This document shows, piece after piece, positions 34,189 to 42,639 of a DNA stretch of 64,000 nt. The stretch lies in NCBI RefSeq assembly GCF_032116555.1, contig NZ_CP134949.1:2418001-2482000 (forward strand). Reading direction: 5' to 3'. The notes below the pieces were generated by a model. The model did no database searches, was not told where the DNA came from, and saw only the letters and a program-made list of their open reading frames with translations. This stretch comes from Halobaculum sp. XH14. Lineage in GTDB: Archaea > Halobacteriota > Halobacteria > Halobacteriales > Haloferacaceae. The number at the start of each line of letters is the position of its first letter. Positions within the stretch are counted from its first letter, which is position 1. A program made the position numbers and the translations under genes.

Positions 34189-34695
34189 TCACGTCATCGA
34201 TGCCGTCGCAACGAGAGACAGCACGAACGAGACGACGGCGGCCACTGTTCGAACGTGGTTCCATTGCGCCCACCGTGACCGGACCGTCCGCCAGTCGTCC
34301 GGGGGCGACTCGACGGACCACGTTTCGATGGAGTCGTTCATCGGAATATGGATTCTTGACGTGATCCCGACCGTCCCGACTAGGTAGATGAGTGACGCCA
34401 TGAGGAACGACTGGCCGTACGTCATCGTCCAGTGTCCGCCGGCGAACACGACAAGCGTACCGACGACCGGGACGACGATCGCACCTCCAAAGGCGATGCC
34501 GAACACCGCGTTCAGGATTTTCTCGTTGATCGACTGCATCACTTGCGTGTACGCCGACGCCGGGAGCGTCTCGAGCGCCAGTACCACGCTCACCGAGTAG
34601 GCGAAAAAGAGCCCGGCCATGAGCCCGATCAGGATGGTTGACGCGGCAAACAGGCCAACGAGAAGCGAATCCGACTGGCCGAGTAGTCCAGTCAC
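34189..34695 (-). CDS. DUF1772 / anthrone-oxygenase-like membrane protein
   Basis: This ~168-residue protein has four hydrophobic helices with the family pattern: VGLFAASTILIGLMAGLFFAYSVSVVLALETLP, AYTQVMQSINEKILNAVFGIAFGGAIVVPVVGTLVVF, GQSFLMASLIYLVGTVGITSRIHIPMNDSIE and a final VAAVVSFVLSLVA. The IHIPMND segment after helix 3 is a good DUF1772 marker. I take GTG 34695 as start because the family is ~160 residues; the open frame begins at 34776 (MFAIEALPG). Members occur in polyketide clusters, but the reaction here is not known. Confidence 0.82.
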   Translation of the reverse strand: MTGLLGQSDSLLVGLFAASTILIGLMAGLFFAYSVSVVLALETLPASAYTQVMQSINEKILNAVFGIAFGGAIVVPVVGTLVVFAGGHWTMTYGQSFLMASLIYLVGTVGITSRIHIPMNDSIETWSVESPPDDWRTVRSRWAQWNHVRTVAAVVSFVLSLVATASMT

Positions 34696-34854
34696 GGATC
34701 CCCTCCCCGACGCGGAGTGACCGGCGACATTCGGTGCTGGAACGGCCAGCCCTGGAAGGGCTTCGATCGCGAACACACGGCAGTGACCGGTGACGTTCTC
34801 GACAACTTCACGGGGTGGACGGGTTCGAAGCGAGCGTTCCTCGCAGTACTCCCG

Positions 34855-35595
34855 TCACACATGGGAGGACATCACCGGCGAATCCTCGCCGTCGTTCCAT
34901 TCTATCGAGGTCCGGCTACGTGGATCCACGTCAGTTGCGGACTCCCGGGAAACAACCTCGAACGTCCGACCCGTCGCCGCTGGCGTATTAAGAGCCGCCA
35001 CCATGAGGTGGGCGACGTCTGCGCGCGGCACCGACCCGGTCATGGGTCCGCCCCCTTCGGCGAGCACGAGATCGTTCGTCGCGGGATCGTCAGTCAGCCA
35101 GCCCGGCCGGAGGATGACGTATTCGAGGTCGGAGTCGTGGAGTGCTGCCTCAGCACGCGCCTTCGCGCGAACCGTCCATCGGAGGACGAGCAATCGCGCC
35201 CACCACGGCATCCCCGGCCGGGAGTCGCCGACCCCGATCGAACTCTGCAGGACGAACCGACGAATGTCGGCCTCTTCGGCTGCTTCCACCAGGGTGAGCA
35301 CACCGTCGCCGTCGACGACCCGACTGGGTCGCAAGAGTCCCGTGGAGAGGCTCGACCCTGCGGCGAACAGGACCGCATCGCAACTCTCGACAGCGGTTCG
35401 AGCATCAGCACTATCGATCAAATCACCGACGACAACATCATCAGCGCCGTCCGCTAGAAGTGATTCGCGGTTCTCCGCCGATCGGGTGAGCGCGCGAACG
35501 GTGAGCGACGTGTCGGCGAGTTCCGCCAGCAGTTCGCGGCCGGTCCGACCGCTCGCACCCGTGACCAGGACTTTCGATGGACTCTGTCGTTCCAT
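34855..35595 (-). CDS. NAD(P)H-binding atypical SDR (NmrA/YwnB-like)
   Basis: This 246-residue protein has the cofactor loop VLVTGASGRTGRELLAEL at the start, ALTRSAENRESLL, AVLFAAGSSLSTG, FVLQSSIGVGDSRPGMPWW and LEYVILRPGWLTDDPATND, the pattern of NAD(P)H-binding proteins without the classical YxxxK. Start 35595 (MERQSPSKVLVTG) is set by homology; the frame is open to 35841. It is divergent, 147 bases from the start of the broken HxlR gene at 35743, a regulator-enzyme pairing seen repeatedly in this region. Confidence 0.87.
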   Translation of the reverse strand: MERQSPSKVLVTGASGRTGRELLAELADTSLTVRALTRSAENRESLLADGADDVVVGDLIDSADARTAVESCDAVLFAAGSSLSTGLLRPSRVVDGDGVLTLVEAAEEADIRRFVLQSSIGVGDSRPGMPWWARLLVLRWTVRAKARAEAALHDSDLEYVILRPGWLTDDPATNDLVLAEGGGPMTGSVPRADVAHLMVAALNTPAATGRTFEVVSRESATDVDPRSRTSIEWNDGEDSPVMSSHV

Positions 35596-35742
35596 GTTCG
35601 TGGTTGACTTTGCGTGGGATGGACAAGTACTGTCAAGTGTACCGGAATAAAGCGACTTTCTCGGCGGAAAGTGGGCGTCGCCGGACCGTGGACGCTTCCG
35701 ATCGGTCAGCGCGTATTTATCGCCGTCCGTCGTACCTGGAGC

Positions 35743-36212
35743 ATGGAGCATCCCGAAGAATCCCGAGGATCTGCGTCGGCACCCGAACGGGCGACGTCGT
35801 CCGCTGACGACCGCGATCCGGAGGACGTGGTGGAGGCTCACCGCGATCTGCTAGCGGACGTCCCGCCAATCGACGAGACACCCGAAGAACTCCATTCGGC
35901 GGTCGGTGAACTCCTCGATCTGGTGACGAACGCGTACGCGATGGCGATCCTGTATCACCTCTTCTGCGAGCAGCGACCGATGCGCTTCAAGAACTCGAGG
36001 ACGCGACCGGCGCATCACCGAAAGTCCTCTCCCAGCGCCTCTCGGAGTTCGTCGATGCCGGATTGGTCTCCCGGCGATCCTACGACGAGATTCCACCGCA
36101 CGTCGAGTACGAACCGACGGAGAAAGCTTCGGCCCTCGATCCCGCGTTCCAGTTCCTCTACGCGTGGGCGCATCGGTACGACGTCGAATCTGAGACGACG
36201 GAACGTTCTTGA
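35743..36212 (+). pseudogene. HxlR-family regulator gene with frameshift
   Basis: From ATG 35743 the frame reads MEHPEESRGSASA, ELHSAVGELLDLVTNAYAMAILYHLFCEQRPMRF; near 35982 the family sequence moves frame and continues ALQELEDATGASPKVLSQRLSEFVDAGLVSRRSYDEIPPHVEYEPTEKASALDPAFQFLYAW to a stop at 36212. The break is exactly at the recognition-helix side of the winged helix, so a truncated product would not bind DNA properly. It is divergent from the NAD(P)H-binding SDR gene. Assembly error in the frame is possible. Confidence 0.72.
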
Positions 36213-36312
36213 CTCACGGTCGTGTTTGGCGGGTCTGTCTCGTGGCTTCAGCTATCCGGGGAGCTGACGTGGAGCGACGAGAACACGATCCTGTGGATAT
36301 ATCGTGAATACA

Positions 36313-37104
36313 TCAGTCAATGTCCCTTCGCTGAAATCGACGTTGACTGACGAGCACGAGTACAACGGCTGCGATTAGTAGGATACCAGCAGAGACTAGA
36401 TTATAGTTCCCTTCGATCAGAATCGCTGCTGGATTGTAGTACTCTCGTGGACTGGCAATCATCATCCACGAGAGTACCGTCCCGGACGCGAAAATCCCGA
36501 TCAAATTGAGAAGGGCTATTACTCCCACGGCAGTTCCCTGTGCGACGGTAGCCCGATTGAACACCGTCAACGTTGAGAGATAGATACCGATCCCTGCACA
36601 GGTGAGCAGATATGGAATAGCAAGGAGATGAACCATCACTAGGCGAATCGGATCGACAGGCTCTCCGATACCGAGGGCAGTAACGTAGACAACGACCAGC
36701 AAAACCCCATTCACAATGAAAATCGGGACAAGTATCGAGGCAAATTTCTCTACGAGGAGGCGCGACCGGGAGAATGGGAGTAACATAAGGAGATCCATCC
36801 GGTCGTGTTCAATATCGTCAGCGATCAGGCCCGCTGCGGTGTACGCGAAATAGATACCGAGTGCCCAGATCACGACGAACGTGTAGACCTCGGCCGCGAG
36901 CCATCCTTCAATAGTAGATAGTTCTACGATACCAAACGCATCGAGCACGCTCGGTGGCATTATTTCAACCGACGTGCGTAATTGCTCCTTCGGCAATGAC
37001 TGGAAAAAGAACGCCAAAAATACTGCATAAACGCTAACACTTACTGAAAGCCCGGCTGTCCCACGGAGTCGTCGACTCGCTTCGTACCGGGCCGTCTCAA
37101 ACAT
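36313..37104 (-). CDS. ABC-2 type permease, cassette B
   Basis: This 263-residue protein (from MFETARYEASRRLRG) has the same six-helix plan as cassette A: VSVYAVFLAFFFQSLP, FVVIWALGIYFAYTAAGLIADDIEHDRMDLLMLLPFSRSRLLVEKFASILVPIFIVNGVLLVVVYVTALGIGEP, HLLAIPYLLTCAGIGIYLSTLTV and a final ILLIAAVVLVLVSQRRF. The ATG at 37104 overlaps the ATPase stop by eight bases, exactly as in cassette A. The longer frame to 37125 adds only MGAGRKR. The coding DNA is distinctly more A/T-rich than cassette A. Confidence 0.88.
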   Translation of the reverse strand: MFETARYEASRRLRGTAGLSVSVSVYAVFLAFFFQSLPKEQLRTSVEIMPPSVLDAFGIVELSTIEGWLAAEVYTFVVIWALGIYFAYTAAGLIADDIEHDRMDLLMLLPFSRSRLLVEKFASILVPIFIVNGVLLVVVYVTALGIGEPVDPIRLVMVHLLAIPYLLTCAGIGIYLSTLTVFNRATVAQGTAVGVIALLNLIGIFASGTVLSWMMIASPREYYNPAAILIEGNYNLVSAGILLIAAVVLVLVSQRRFQRRDID

Positions 37105-38017
37105 GCGCTTCCTCCCTGCTCCCATCGATCATGTGTGAATCGGAGTCTCCATAGTAGTGCATGAACACGTCCTCGAGTGGTGGCTCGCTGATCTCGACAT
37201 CGAGAATCCCGTAGTTCGCAAGCTGTCTGAAGAGCGTGGTGTACTCACCCGTGTAAGTGAATTGCAGTTCGTCACCAATCGCCGTAATGTCTACCACACC
37301 ATCAACCGTCGACAGTTCCTCGCTTGCCTCGTCAACTAACTGAACACGAACACGTTTTCCGCCGCGGTTCACCAGTGATTCGATATCCTCAAGCCCGACG
37401 ATACGACCCTTGCGGAGGATTCCCACCCGATCACAGACACGACGGACTTCGCTCAGAACGTGCGACGAGAAGAAAAACGTCGTTCCGCTTTCTTTTTCCT
37501 CTCTAATGAACTCGTTGAACTGTGCCTGGTTGAGTGGATCGAGTCCGGAGGTCGGCTCATCCATGATGACGAGATCGGGATCGTGCATGAACGCCTGGAC
37601 AATGCCGAGCAGTTGCCTGTTCCCGCTCGAATACTCCCGAATCGGTCGATCGAGCGGTGGTGTGAACAACTCGAGAAGTTCCTCCCGTCGTCGATCACCC
37701 TTGACTGACGCGTAATAATCGAGAAGCTGGTTTCCCGTGACCGCTTCGTTGAATCCGAGATCGGCTGGCAGATACCCAATCCGTTGTTTCACGTTGATGA
37801 GCGCATCTTCATCGTGCACGTCCGCGCCAAGTACCGTGGCGGTTCCAGCGGTTGGGTCGAGCAATCCGAGAATCGTCCGGATCGTCGTCGTTTTTCCCGC
37901 CCCATTTGGCCCGAGAAATCCGAAGATCTCTCCCTCTTCAACGGTGAACGAGAGGGAATCGATACCGAGGACGGTCCCATAGTCCTTCGTTAGATCGGTC
38001 ACGCTGATGGCTGCCAT
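37097..38017 (-). CDS. ABC transporter ATP-binding protein, cassette B
   Basis: This 306-residue ATPase is close to that of cassette A: VTDLTKDYGTVLGIDSLSFTVEEGEIFGFLGPNGAGKTTTIRTILGLLDP, degenerate signature YSSGNRQLLGIVQAF, Walker B LVIMDEPTSGLDP and H-loop FFFSSHVLSEVRRVCDR. The C-terminal domain is shorter and ends EPPLEDVFMHYYGD. It is divergent from the TetR gene at 38115. The two cassettes must descend from one duplicated ancestor and then diverged in sequence and base composition. Confidence 0.93.
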   Translation of the reverse strand: MAAISVTDLTKDYGTVLGIDSLSFTVEEGEIFGFLGPNGAGKTTTIRTILGLLDPTAGTATVLGADVHDEDALINVKQRIGYLPADLGFNEAVTGNQLLDYYASVKGDRRREELLELFTPPLDRPIREYSSGNRQLLGIVQAFMHDPDLVIMDEPTSGLDPLNQAQFNEFIREEKESGTTFFFSSHVLSEVRRVCDRVGILRKGRIVGLEDIESLVNRGGKRVRVQLVDEASEELSTVDGVVDITAIGDELQFTYTGEYTTLFRQLANYGILDVEISEPPLEDVFMHYYGDSDSHMIDGSREEAHV

Positions 38018-38051
38018 GTCTCTACCTTCACTGCGTTACCACCTAACTGTT

Positions 38052-38072
38052 TCGGTTAATGGAGTATACCGA
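38052..38072. promoter_or_regulatory. Candidate TetR operator, cassette B
   Basis: TCGGT (38052-38056) and ACCGA (38068-38072) form an inverted repeat around an A/T-rich centre, located between the divergent starts at 38017 and 38115. CGGTTA-type half-sites also occur in the cassette A intergenic region, which suggests the two regulators recognise related sequences. Symmetry is weaker than in cassette A. Confidence 0.4.
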
Positions 38073-38114
38073 GTTATCGATTCGTTTATTCGCTATCAAC
38101 TCGAATAGCGAAAC

Positions 38115-38735
38115 ATGCCCGGCTTCAGCGACGAAGAACGCACACGCATCAGAGAGGACCTTATTCAGTCGGGACGCAGACTGATGTTTCGGCACGGACC
38201 AAAGAAAACCACAATTACGGACATCACCGACTCGGTCGGCATCTCTAAGCCGATGTTCTACCGATTTTTCGACTCAAAAGCCGATCTATATCTCGAAATC
38301 CTTCAACACGAGAGTGAGGTCTTTTACGAGAACCTTCGTGAGGAGTTAGATGGAGTAACTGATCCGTGTGAGGGACTCAAACGGTTGCTCTGGTGCTATC
38401 GAGACTATCTCGAGAGCAACCCGCTCGTCCAGCAGACATTCACCCAAGACAACTACCGAGAGATATTTCGGAACGTCTCCCCCGAGGTGTTGGCGGAAAT
38501 CCAACAGGAAGGCGTGGCGGACATCATCCCCTTTATTGAGGCGCTCCAGGAACACAGTAGTGGTCCGTTTGCGGAGCGTGATCCAGCGGCGATTCTCGGG
38601 GTCTTGAGTACGATTGCTCTACAGGTACTGCACAAGGACAGGTACGATGAGTACGAGGAGGGGTACTACGACCAGATAATGGATCTGCTCATCACATCTC
38701 TCGCAGAAGGACTGACTACGACGGAGACGCACTAA
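38115..38735 (+). CDS. TetR/AcrR-family regulator, cassette B
   Basis: This 206-residue protein has the TetR HTH, GFSDEERTRIREDLIQSGRRLMFRHGPKKTTITDITDSVGISKPMFYRFFDSKADLYLEILQHE, and a helical effector domain ending in LLITSLAEGLTT. The HTH is nearly the same as in cassette A, while the effector domain differs more, so the two probably respond to different ligands through similar operators. It is divergent from the cassette B exporter. Confidence 0.93.
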   Translation: MPGFSDEERTRIREDLIQSGRRLMFRHGPKKTTITDITDSVGISKPMFYRFFDSKADLYLEILQHESEVFYENLREELDGVTDPCEGLKRLLWCYRDYLESNPLVQQTFTQDNYREIFRNVSPEVLAEIQQEGVADIIPFIEALQEHSSGPFAERDPAAILGVLSTIALQVLHKDRYDEYEEGYYDQIMDLLITSLAEGLTTTETH

Positions 38736-38754
38736 ACATTTCTATTAACTGTAA

Positions 38755-39528
38755 TCAGAGTTCAGGCGTCTCCTCGATTCGAGGGACGCCATCGACCGTA
38801 ATCGTCTCGCCAACGATATGAGATGAATCCGGACTGGCGAGAAACACCGCGATAGCGGCGATCTCTTCGGGAAGCGCGATGGACCGCTTAATTTCAACAC
38901 GGTCGATCTCCGCTGCGGAGATACCGAACCCGCTTTCGACGGCTGGAGTCGCAACGAAACCTGGCGCGATGCAGTTGACTCTGACATTGTGGTCCGCCCA
39001 CTCGTATGCCAGTGTCGTTGTGAGATTGATCACGGCGGCCTTCGCGGCGCTATAGTGGCTTAGAGATGGTGTCCCGCGCTGATTTGCGGCGCTGGAAAGA
39101 CCGAAGTTGACCACCGTTCCACCGGCTTCCTTAAGGTGTTTGCCAGCAGCCTGTGTACAGTTATATGTACCATGGAGATTGACATCGATGACAGTCTTCC
39201 ACTCCTCCTCAGAGATGTCATCGAAGCCGGTCATGAACCTCGTACCAGCGTTGTTGATGAGTGTGTCTACGGTACCGAATTCTTCGACTGTGGAGGTGAA
39301 AAGTCGGTCAACGGCCTCACGATCAGTCACGTCGCACTCGATAGCGAGCGCATTGCTCCCCGATTCTTGTATCTGTTCGGCAACTTCGTTGACATTTTCC
39401 TGGGTACGAGAGCAAATTACAACGTTTGCTCCATTCGCGGCGAACCGTTTCGCGACGACTTCTCCGATTCCACTTGATGCCCCGGTTACAACTACAGTGG
39501 CTCCGTCAACAGTGGTTTCAAGACTCAT
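38755..39528 (-). CDS. Classical short-chain dehydrogenase/reductase
   Basis: This 257-residue protein has TGASSGIG (cofactor loop), an ICSRTQEN after beta-2 (R favours NADP), NNAGTRFM, S in NFGLSSAANQ and catalytic YSAAK in LSHYSAAKAAV, with CIAPGFVATP later. It is convergent with the TetR gene (18-base gap) and divergent from the HTH_10 regulator at 39663 with 134 bases between starts, so the latter probably regulates it. Substrate unknown; sugar, steroid or fatty-acid-type alcohols are all possible. Confidence 0.9.
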   Translation of the reverse strand: MSLETTVDGATVVVTGASSGIGEVVAKRFAANGANVVICSRTQENVNEVAEQIQESGSNALAIECDVTDREAVDRLFTSTVEEFGTVDTLINNAGTRFMTGFDDISEEEWKTVIDVNLHGTYNCTQAAGKHLKEAGGTVVNFGLSSAANQRGTPSLSHYSAAKAAVINLTTTLAYEWADHNVRVNCIAPGFVATPAVESGFGISAAEIDRVEIKRSIALPEEIAAIAVFLASPDSSHIVGETITVDGVPRIEETPEL

Positions 39529-39662
39529 TGTTGCTTCTCAGTCTGTGTCGTCACGAGCTTGTGTGAGTTCATCGCGGTATACGTAATCGCCGGGCAATCA
39601 TCGTAGTCTCGGCTGGAAACCGGTTTCCATGTTTAAGTACTACGTACTCTAAGCTCAGTGAA

Positions 39663-40298
39663 ATGGCCCATCTGCAGCTAAAAATTGACGCATCGAAGGT
39701 TGAAGATTGGCTGGCGATTCTCTCAACAGAGTTTCCGGAGGCACAGTTCAACATATCAGCGACGATTCCCATTAACAACGGCTTGCTCGGGATCGTCGAA
39801 ATCCGGACACGAGATGGTGGAAGGATAGTGGAAAGTGTCGAAGAGAAACCCGAGGTAGAGTCTTGCGAACCACTCCATACGGACGATCAAATGGTGGTAT
39901 TCCAATTCACAAGCCGGATGACAGAGTCATATGAGGCACTCATCTCGTCGGGGACTGTTCCACTGTATCCAGTTAGCCTTCAAAACGGATGGTATTCGGC
40001 CCAATTAACGGCTCCACAGGACCAATTGTCGGAATATCTGGATGAGATAACGGACGTCGGGATTCCGTATGAAATCGTCTCACTAACCCACTCATACGAC
40101 CCAAGCGAGTTGCTTACGGAGCGCCAATGGCAGGTGGTTGCTGAAGCGGTTGAACGTGGGTACTACGAGGCGACCCAACGCTGCACGCTCACCGAGTTAG
40201 CAGAAACGTTCGATATCAACAAATCGTCGATGAGTAAGCTGCTTCAGCGGGCAGAAAATAGAATCGTTACCGAGTTCGTCGCCAGGGCGTCCGCATAG
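39663..40298 (+). CDS. HTH_10 regulator, CTL/ELAE subtype
   Basis: This 211-residue protein (MAHLQLKIDASKVEDWLAILSTEFPEAQFNI) shares its whole plan with those at 17236 and 46545, including MTESYEALISSGTVPLYPVSLQNGWYSAQLTAPQDQLSEY and the HTH LLTERQWQVVAEAVERGYYEATQRCTLTELAETFDINKSSMSKLLQRAENRI. Codon use is more A/T-rich. It is divergent from the SDR gene at 38755-39528. A TATA-like stretch (TTTAAGTACTACG, 39633-39645) lies before the ATG. Confidence 0.9.
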   Translation: MAHLQLKIDASKVEDWLAILSTEFPEAQFNISATIPINNGLLGIVEIRTRDGGRIVESVEEKPEVESCEPLHTDDQMVVFQFTSRMTESYEALISSGTVPLYPVSLQNGWYSAQLTAPQDQLSEYLDEITDVGIPYEIVSLTHSYDPSELLTERQWQVVAEAVERGYYEATQRCTLTELAETFDINKSSMSKLLQRAENRIVTEFVARASA

Positions 40299-40437
40299 CG
40301 CGAGACGGTGACGGTGTAACGCAGTCGGCGTTCGATCGTTGATGTAGACACGCGTTCTTGGTGTGAAAGACTGCAGCGCTAGTCGCAGGCAAGAACGCGA
40401 CTGACTATTGGTGGAGTCTCCGAAACAGCCGGTCGTG

Positions 40438-41100
40438 TTAGCGGTCGGTGGCGCCGACGCGCAGCGACGAGAACACGGCCGCCTCGATCTTCCGCAGGTG
40501 CTCGCCGACGGTCGTCTCGGAGAGTCCGGTTGCCGCCGCGATCTCGTTGTGGGTCGCCTCGCGAGGCTCTCGGTAGTATCCGAGGTCGACTGCTGCCTCG
40601 AGCACCTCGCGCTGGCGCTCGGTCAACCGGGAGACTACGTGGCGAGGCCCGGGGTTGTACGGGCCGGTTCGCTCGACATCGACCCTGACGCCGTCCGGCT
40701 GCTCGGAGAGCACGTCGGCGAAGGCCGCCTCCGTCCCGATGTAGGTCACCCGGAGACCGCCTTCGTCGGTGTACTCGACCGGCATGTCGATCAGGTACGA
40801 CGACTCGCGACGACCCTGCATGAGCATCCGAGTCAGATCGTCCGCCACATAGCGCGTGTAGGCGAAGAACCCGGCATCGTCGCCGGAGATCGAGAACTCG
40901 TAGACCTCGGGCGCCTCCGACAACACCTGTCGGAGCCCCTCGACGTCGCCGCGACCCTCGGCGAACATCGCCACCGTGTCATCGTCGAGGAGTTCCATTC
41001 GGTGGATGGCTCGGTACGCCAAGCCGAGCTCGTTGACCCGTCGGTCGAGCCGGTTGATTCCCTCCTCGTCGGGATAGGCCACGACGGTGACGTAACGCAT
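40438..41100 (-). CDS. HTH_10 regulator, MRYxTV subtype
   Basis: This 220-residue protein starts MRYVTVVAYPDEEGINRLDRRVNELG and contains the subtype blocks MELLDDDTVAMFAEGRGDVEGLRQVL, FSISGDDAGFFAYTRYV, VEYTDEGGLRVTYIGTEAAF and the HTH LTERQREVLEAAVDLGYYREPREATHNEIAAATGLSETTVGEHLRKIEAAV. The frame is open to 41121, but the MRY start matches the paralogues at 30994 and 48002. It is divergent from an SDR gene at 41339 (238 bases between starts). Confidence 0.9.
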   Translation of the reverse strand: MRYVTVVAYPDEEGINRLDRRVNELGLAYRAIHRMELLDDDTVAMFAEGRGDVEGLRQVLSEAPEVYEFSISGDDAGFFAYTRYVADDLTRMLMQGRRESSYLIDMPVEYTDEGGLRVTYIGTEAAFADVLSEQPDGVRVDVERTGPYNPGPRHVVSRLTERQREVLEAAVDLGYYREPREATHNEIAAATGLSETTVGEHLRKIEAAVFSSLRVGATDR

Positions 41101-41142
41101 GCACTCACCATGGCGCGCCACCGCAAAAGTCGTTGACTATAA

Positions 41143-41188
41143 GCGTCCGGGGATCACCGGCAGTGCCGTCATAGCTCCCGGTTAAGGA
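41143..41188 (+). repeat. ~45-bp direct repeat, copy 1
   Basis: GCGTCCGGGGATCACCGGCA followed by GTGCCGTCATAGCTCCCGG and TTAAGGA matches 42173-42218 with about seven differences. The two copies are in the same direction and flank the SDR gene at 41339-42103. Copy 2 directly precedes a broken glycosyltransferase gene, so copy 1 may be the upstream region of a lost relative. Confidence 0.7.
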
Positions 41189-41338
41189 GAGATAACTGAT
41201 GAATCTCATAAATTTAATCGCGGAGATCTCGAGCTTTGATCCCACCATTGGGGCTGAGAGAACGCTTTCTCTTGGAATCTGTCACCGGGCTACCAATCGT
41301 GAACGTTTTCCTCATACTGGGGACCGACGCGACGGAAT

Positions 41339-42103
41339 ATGACCACGTCGAACGACGAGATGGTCGTCGTCCTCACCGGCGCGAACGCAGGTATCGGCTA
41401 CCACATGTTGAGAGTCCTGGCCAAGGACAAACACCGGATTGCTGCCCTCGATATTGCTGGCGACAACGTTCGTGACGTTCGAGACGACTATCCCGGTCAG
41501 GTTCGATACTACGAATGCGACGTCACCGACGCCGACGACGTGGACATGGCGGTGAGCGACATCATCGACGACTGGGACCGAATCGATATCCTCGTCAACA
41601 ACGCGGGTGTCGCCCGATTCGCTCCGTTTCAGGAGCGCTCGATGGCTGATACCCGTCGCGAGTTCGAGATCAACTTCTTCGGCTACCAACGACTGATTCG
41701 GGCGGTTCTCCCGCACATGCTAGAACAGGGGACCGGTATCATCCACAACATGGGCTCCGGGACACCGGACACCGGACATCCTGGTCTATCTGGGTATTCC
41801 GCAACCAAAGGTGCGATCAAGGGGTTCACCCGCTCCCTCCGGCTCGAACTCCGACACACGGATGTCTCCTGTACGTTGATGATTCCGCCGTCCACGAACA
41901 CGCAGATGACTGCAGATATCGAATACCCGGAGTGGATGACGGTCGAAGCCGAGGAAGTGGGTCGCAAGCTGGCATCCAAGATCCATTCGACCCAGTCGGT
42001 AATCACGCCCGACTGGAAAACAAGGGCCGGTTTATCGCTTACCCGATGGTTTCCCTCGATCTGGCGAAGAATGACGGCCGGGCTCGTCGAAAAGCCAGAA
42101 TAG
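41339..42103 (+). CDS. Classical short-chain dehydrogenase/reductase
   Basis: This 254-residue protein has VLTGANAGIGYHMLRVL (cofactor loop), ALDIAGDN (acidic residue after beta-2 favouring NAD), VNNAGVARFAPFQ, NMGSGTPDTG with the catalytic serine, and YSATK in SGYSATKGAIKG. The C-terminus (TRAGLSLTRWFPSIWRRMTAGLVEKPE) is hydrophobic and basic, a possible membrane contact typical of some lipid-linked SDRs. It is divergent from the HTH_10 regulator at 40438-41100. It lies between the two copies of a 45-bp repeat. Confidence 0.9.
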   Translation: MTTSNDEMVVVLTGANAGIGYHMLRVLAKDKHRIAALDIAGDNVRDVRDDYPGQVRYYECDVTDADDVDMAVSDIIDDWDRIDILVNNAGVARFAPFQERSMADTRREFEINFFGYQRLIRAVLPHMLEQGTGIIHNMGSGTPDTGHPGLSGYSATKGAIKGFTRSLRLELRHTDVSCTLMIPPSTNTQMTADIEYPEWMTVEAEEVGRKLASKIHSTQSVITPDWKTRAGLSLTRWFPSIWRRMTAGLVEKPE

Positions 42104-42172
42104 CGACACGAACGGCCCCATGTCGATCCCCGTTGACGAGGAAGCAACACCTCCCTCACATCGTGCACATGA

Positions 42173-42218
42173 GCGTCCGTGGATCACCGGCAGTGCGCTC
42201 ATCGCCCCCGGCAAGGAA
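42173..42218 (+). repeat. ~45-bp direct repeat, copy 2
   Basis: GCGTCCGTGGATCACCGGCA followed by GTGCGCTCATCGCCCCCGG and CAAGGA, the partner of 41143-41188. It ends 11 bases before the start of the glycosyltransferase remnant at 42230. Confidence 0.7.
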
Positions 42219-42229
42219 GGGTACTCACC

Positions 42230-42465
42230 ATGTCCGGCCGGTCGCCGACGAGCGTCCTGCTGCCCACGATGAGGTGGACCGACGCCTGCGCGGAGCAAGC
42301 CGCCCAACTCGGAGACGACGACGAGCTACTGGTCATCCACGACGGCGAGGAAGGTCCCGTCACCTAGCGGGAGGATCTCCCCGAGCGAGTCCGACTCGTC
42401 GCCGTCAGTGAGCGGGAACCGATACCGGGAAAAGGCCACCGCCACCGGGATGGAGGCTGGTCGCG
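42230..42465 (+). pseudogene. Family 2 glycosyltransferase, 5' fragment
   Basis: From ATG 42230 the frame gives MSGRSPTSVLLPTMRWTDAC, DDELLVIHDGEEGPVT and then a stop at 42367. The similarity continues in the next codons (EDLPERVRLVAVSER) and, after a frame change, TATGMEAGRA. These match the second broken copy at 45575-46442 (DELLVVHDTEDDPV, VRLVAAGEP, TAIAGGMEAAR). The remaining ~200 residues, including the catalytic core and membrane helices, are missing; the sequence continues as an unrelated epimerase fragment on the other strand. Confidence 0.7.
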
Positions 42466-42620
42466 CCGAGCCGTTCCGCAAACTCCTCCGAGATATCCGC
42501 GGCGCTCACCGGTTCGTCATCGACCACGTGTCAGAGTTCCCTTCGACCGGCCTCGGCGACGGCGACAAACGCGCTGGCGGCGTCGTGGACGTGGAGTCGC
42601 GAACTGGTCACGTTTTCCGA
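42465..42620 (-). pseudogene. NAD-dependent epimerase fragment with in-frame stop
   Basis: The minus strand reads SSRLHVHDAASAFVAVAEAGRREL, a TGA stop, then HVVDDEPVSAADISEEFAERL. Intact relatives have a tryptophan (xLWHVVDDEPV) where the TGA stands. This is the C-terminal-middle part of an extended-SDR protein like that at 12374-13360 (FLHADDAARAFATAV, YHVVDDRPTTLADFL). Only ~50 residues remain. Confidence 0.65.
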
Positions 42621-42639
42621 GCCCTCGATGATCGTCTGC

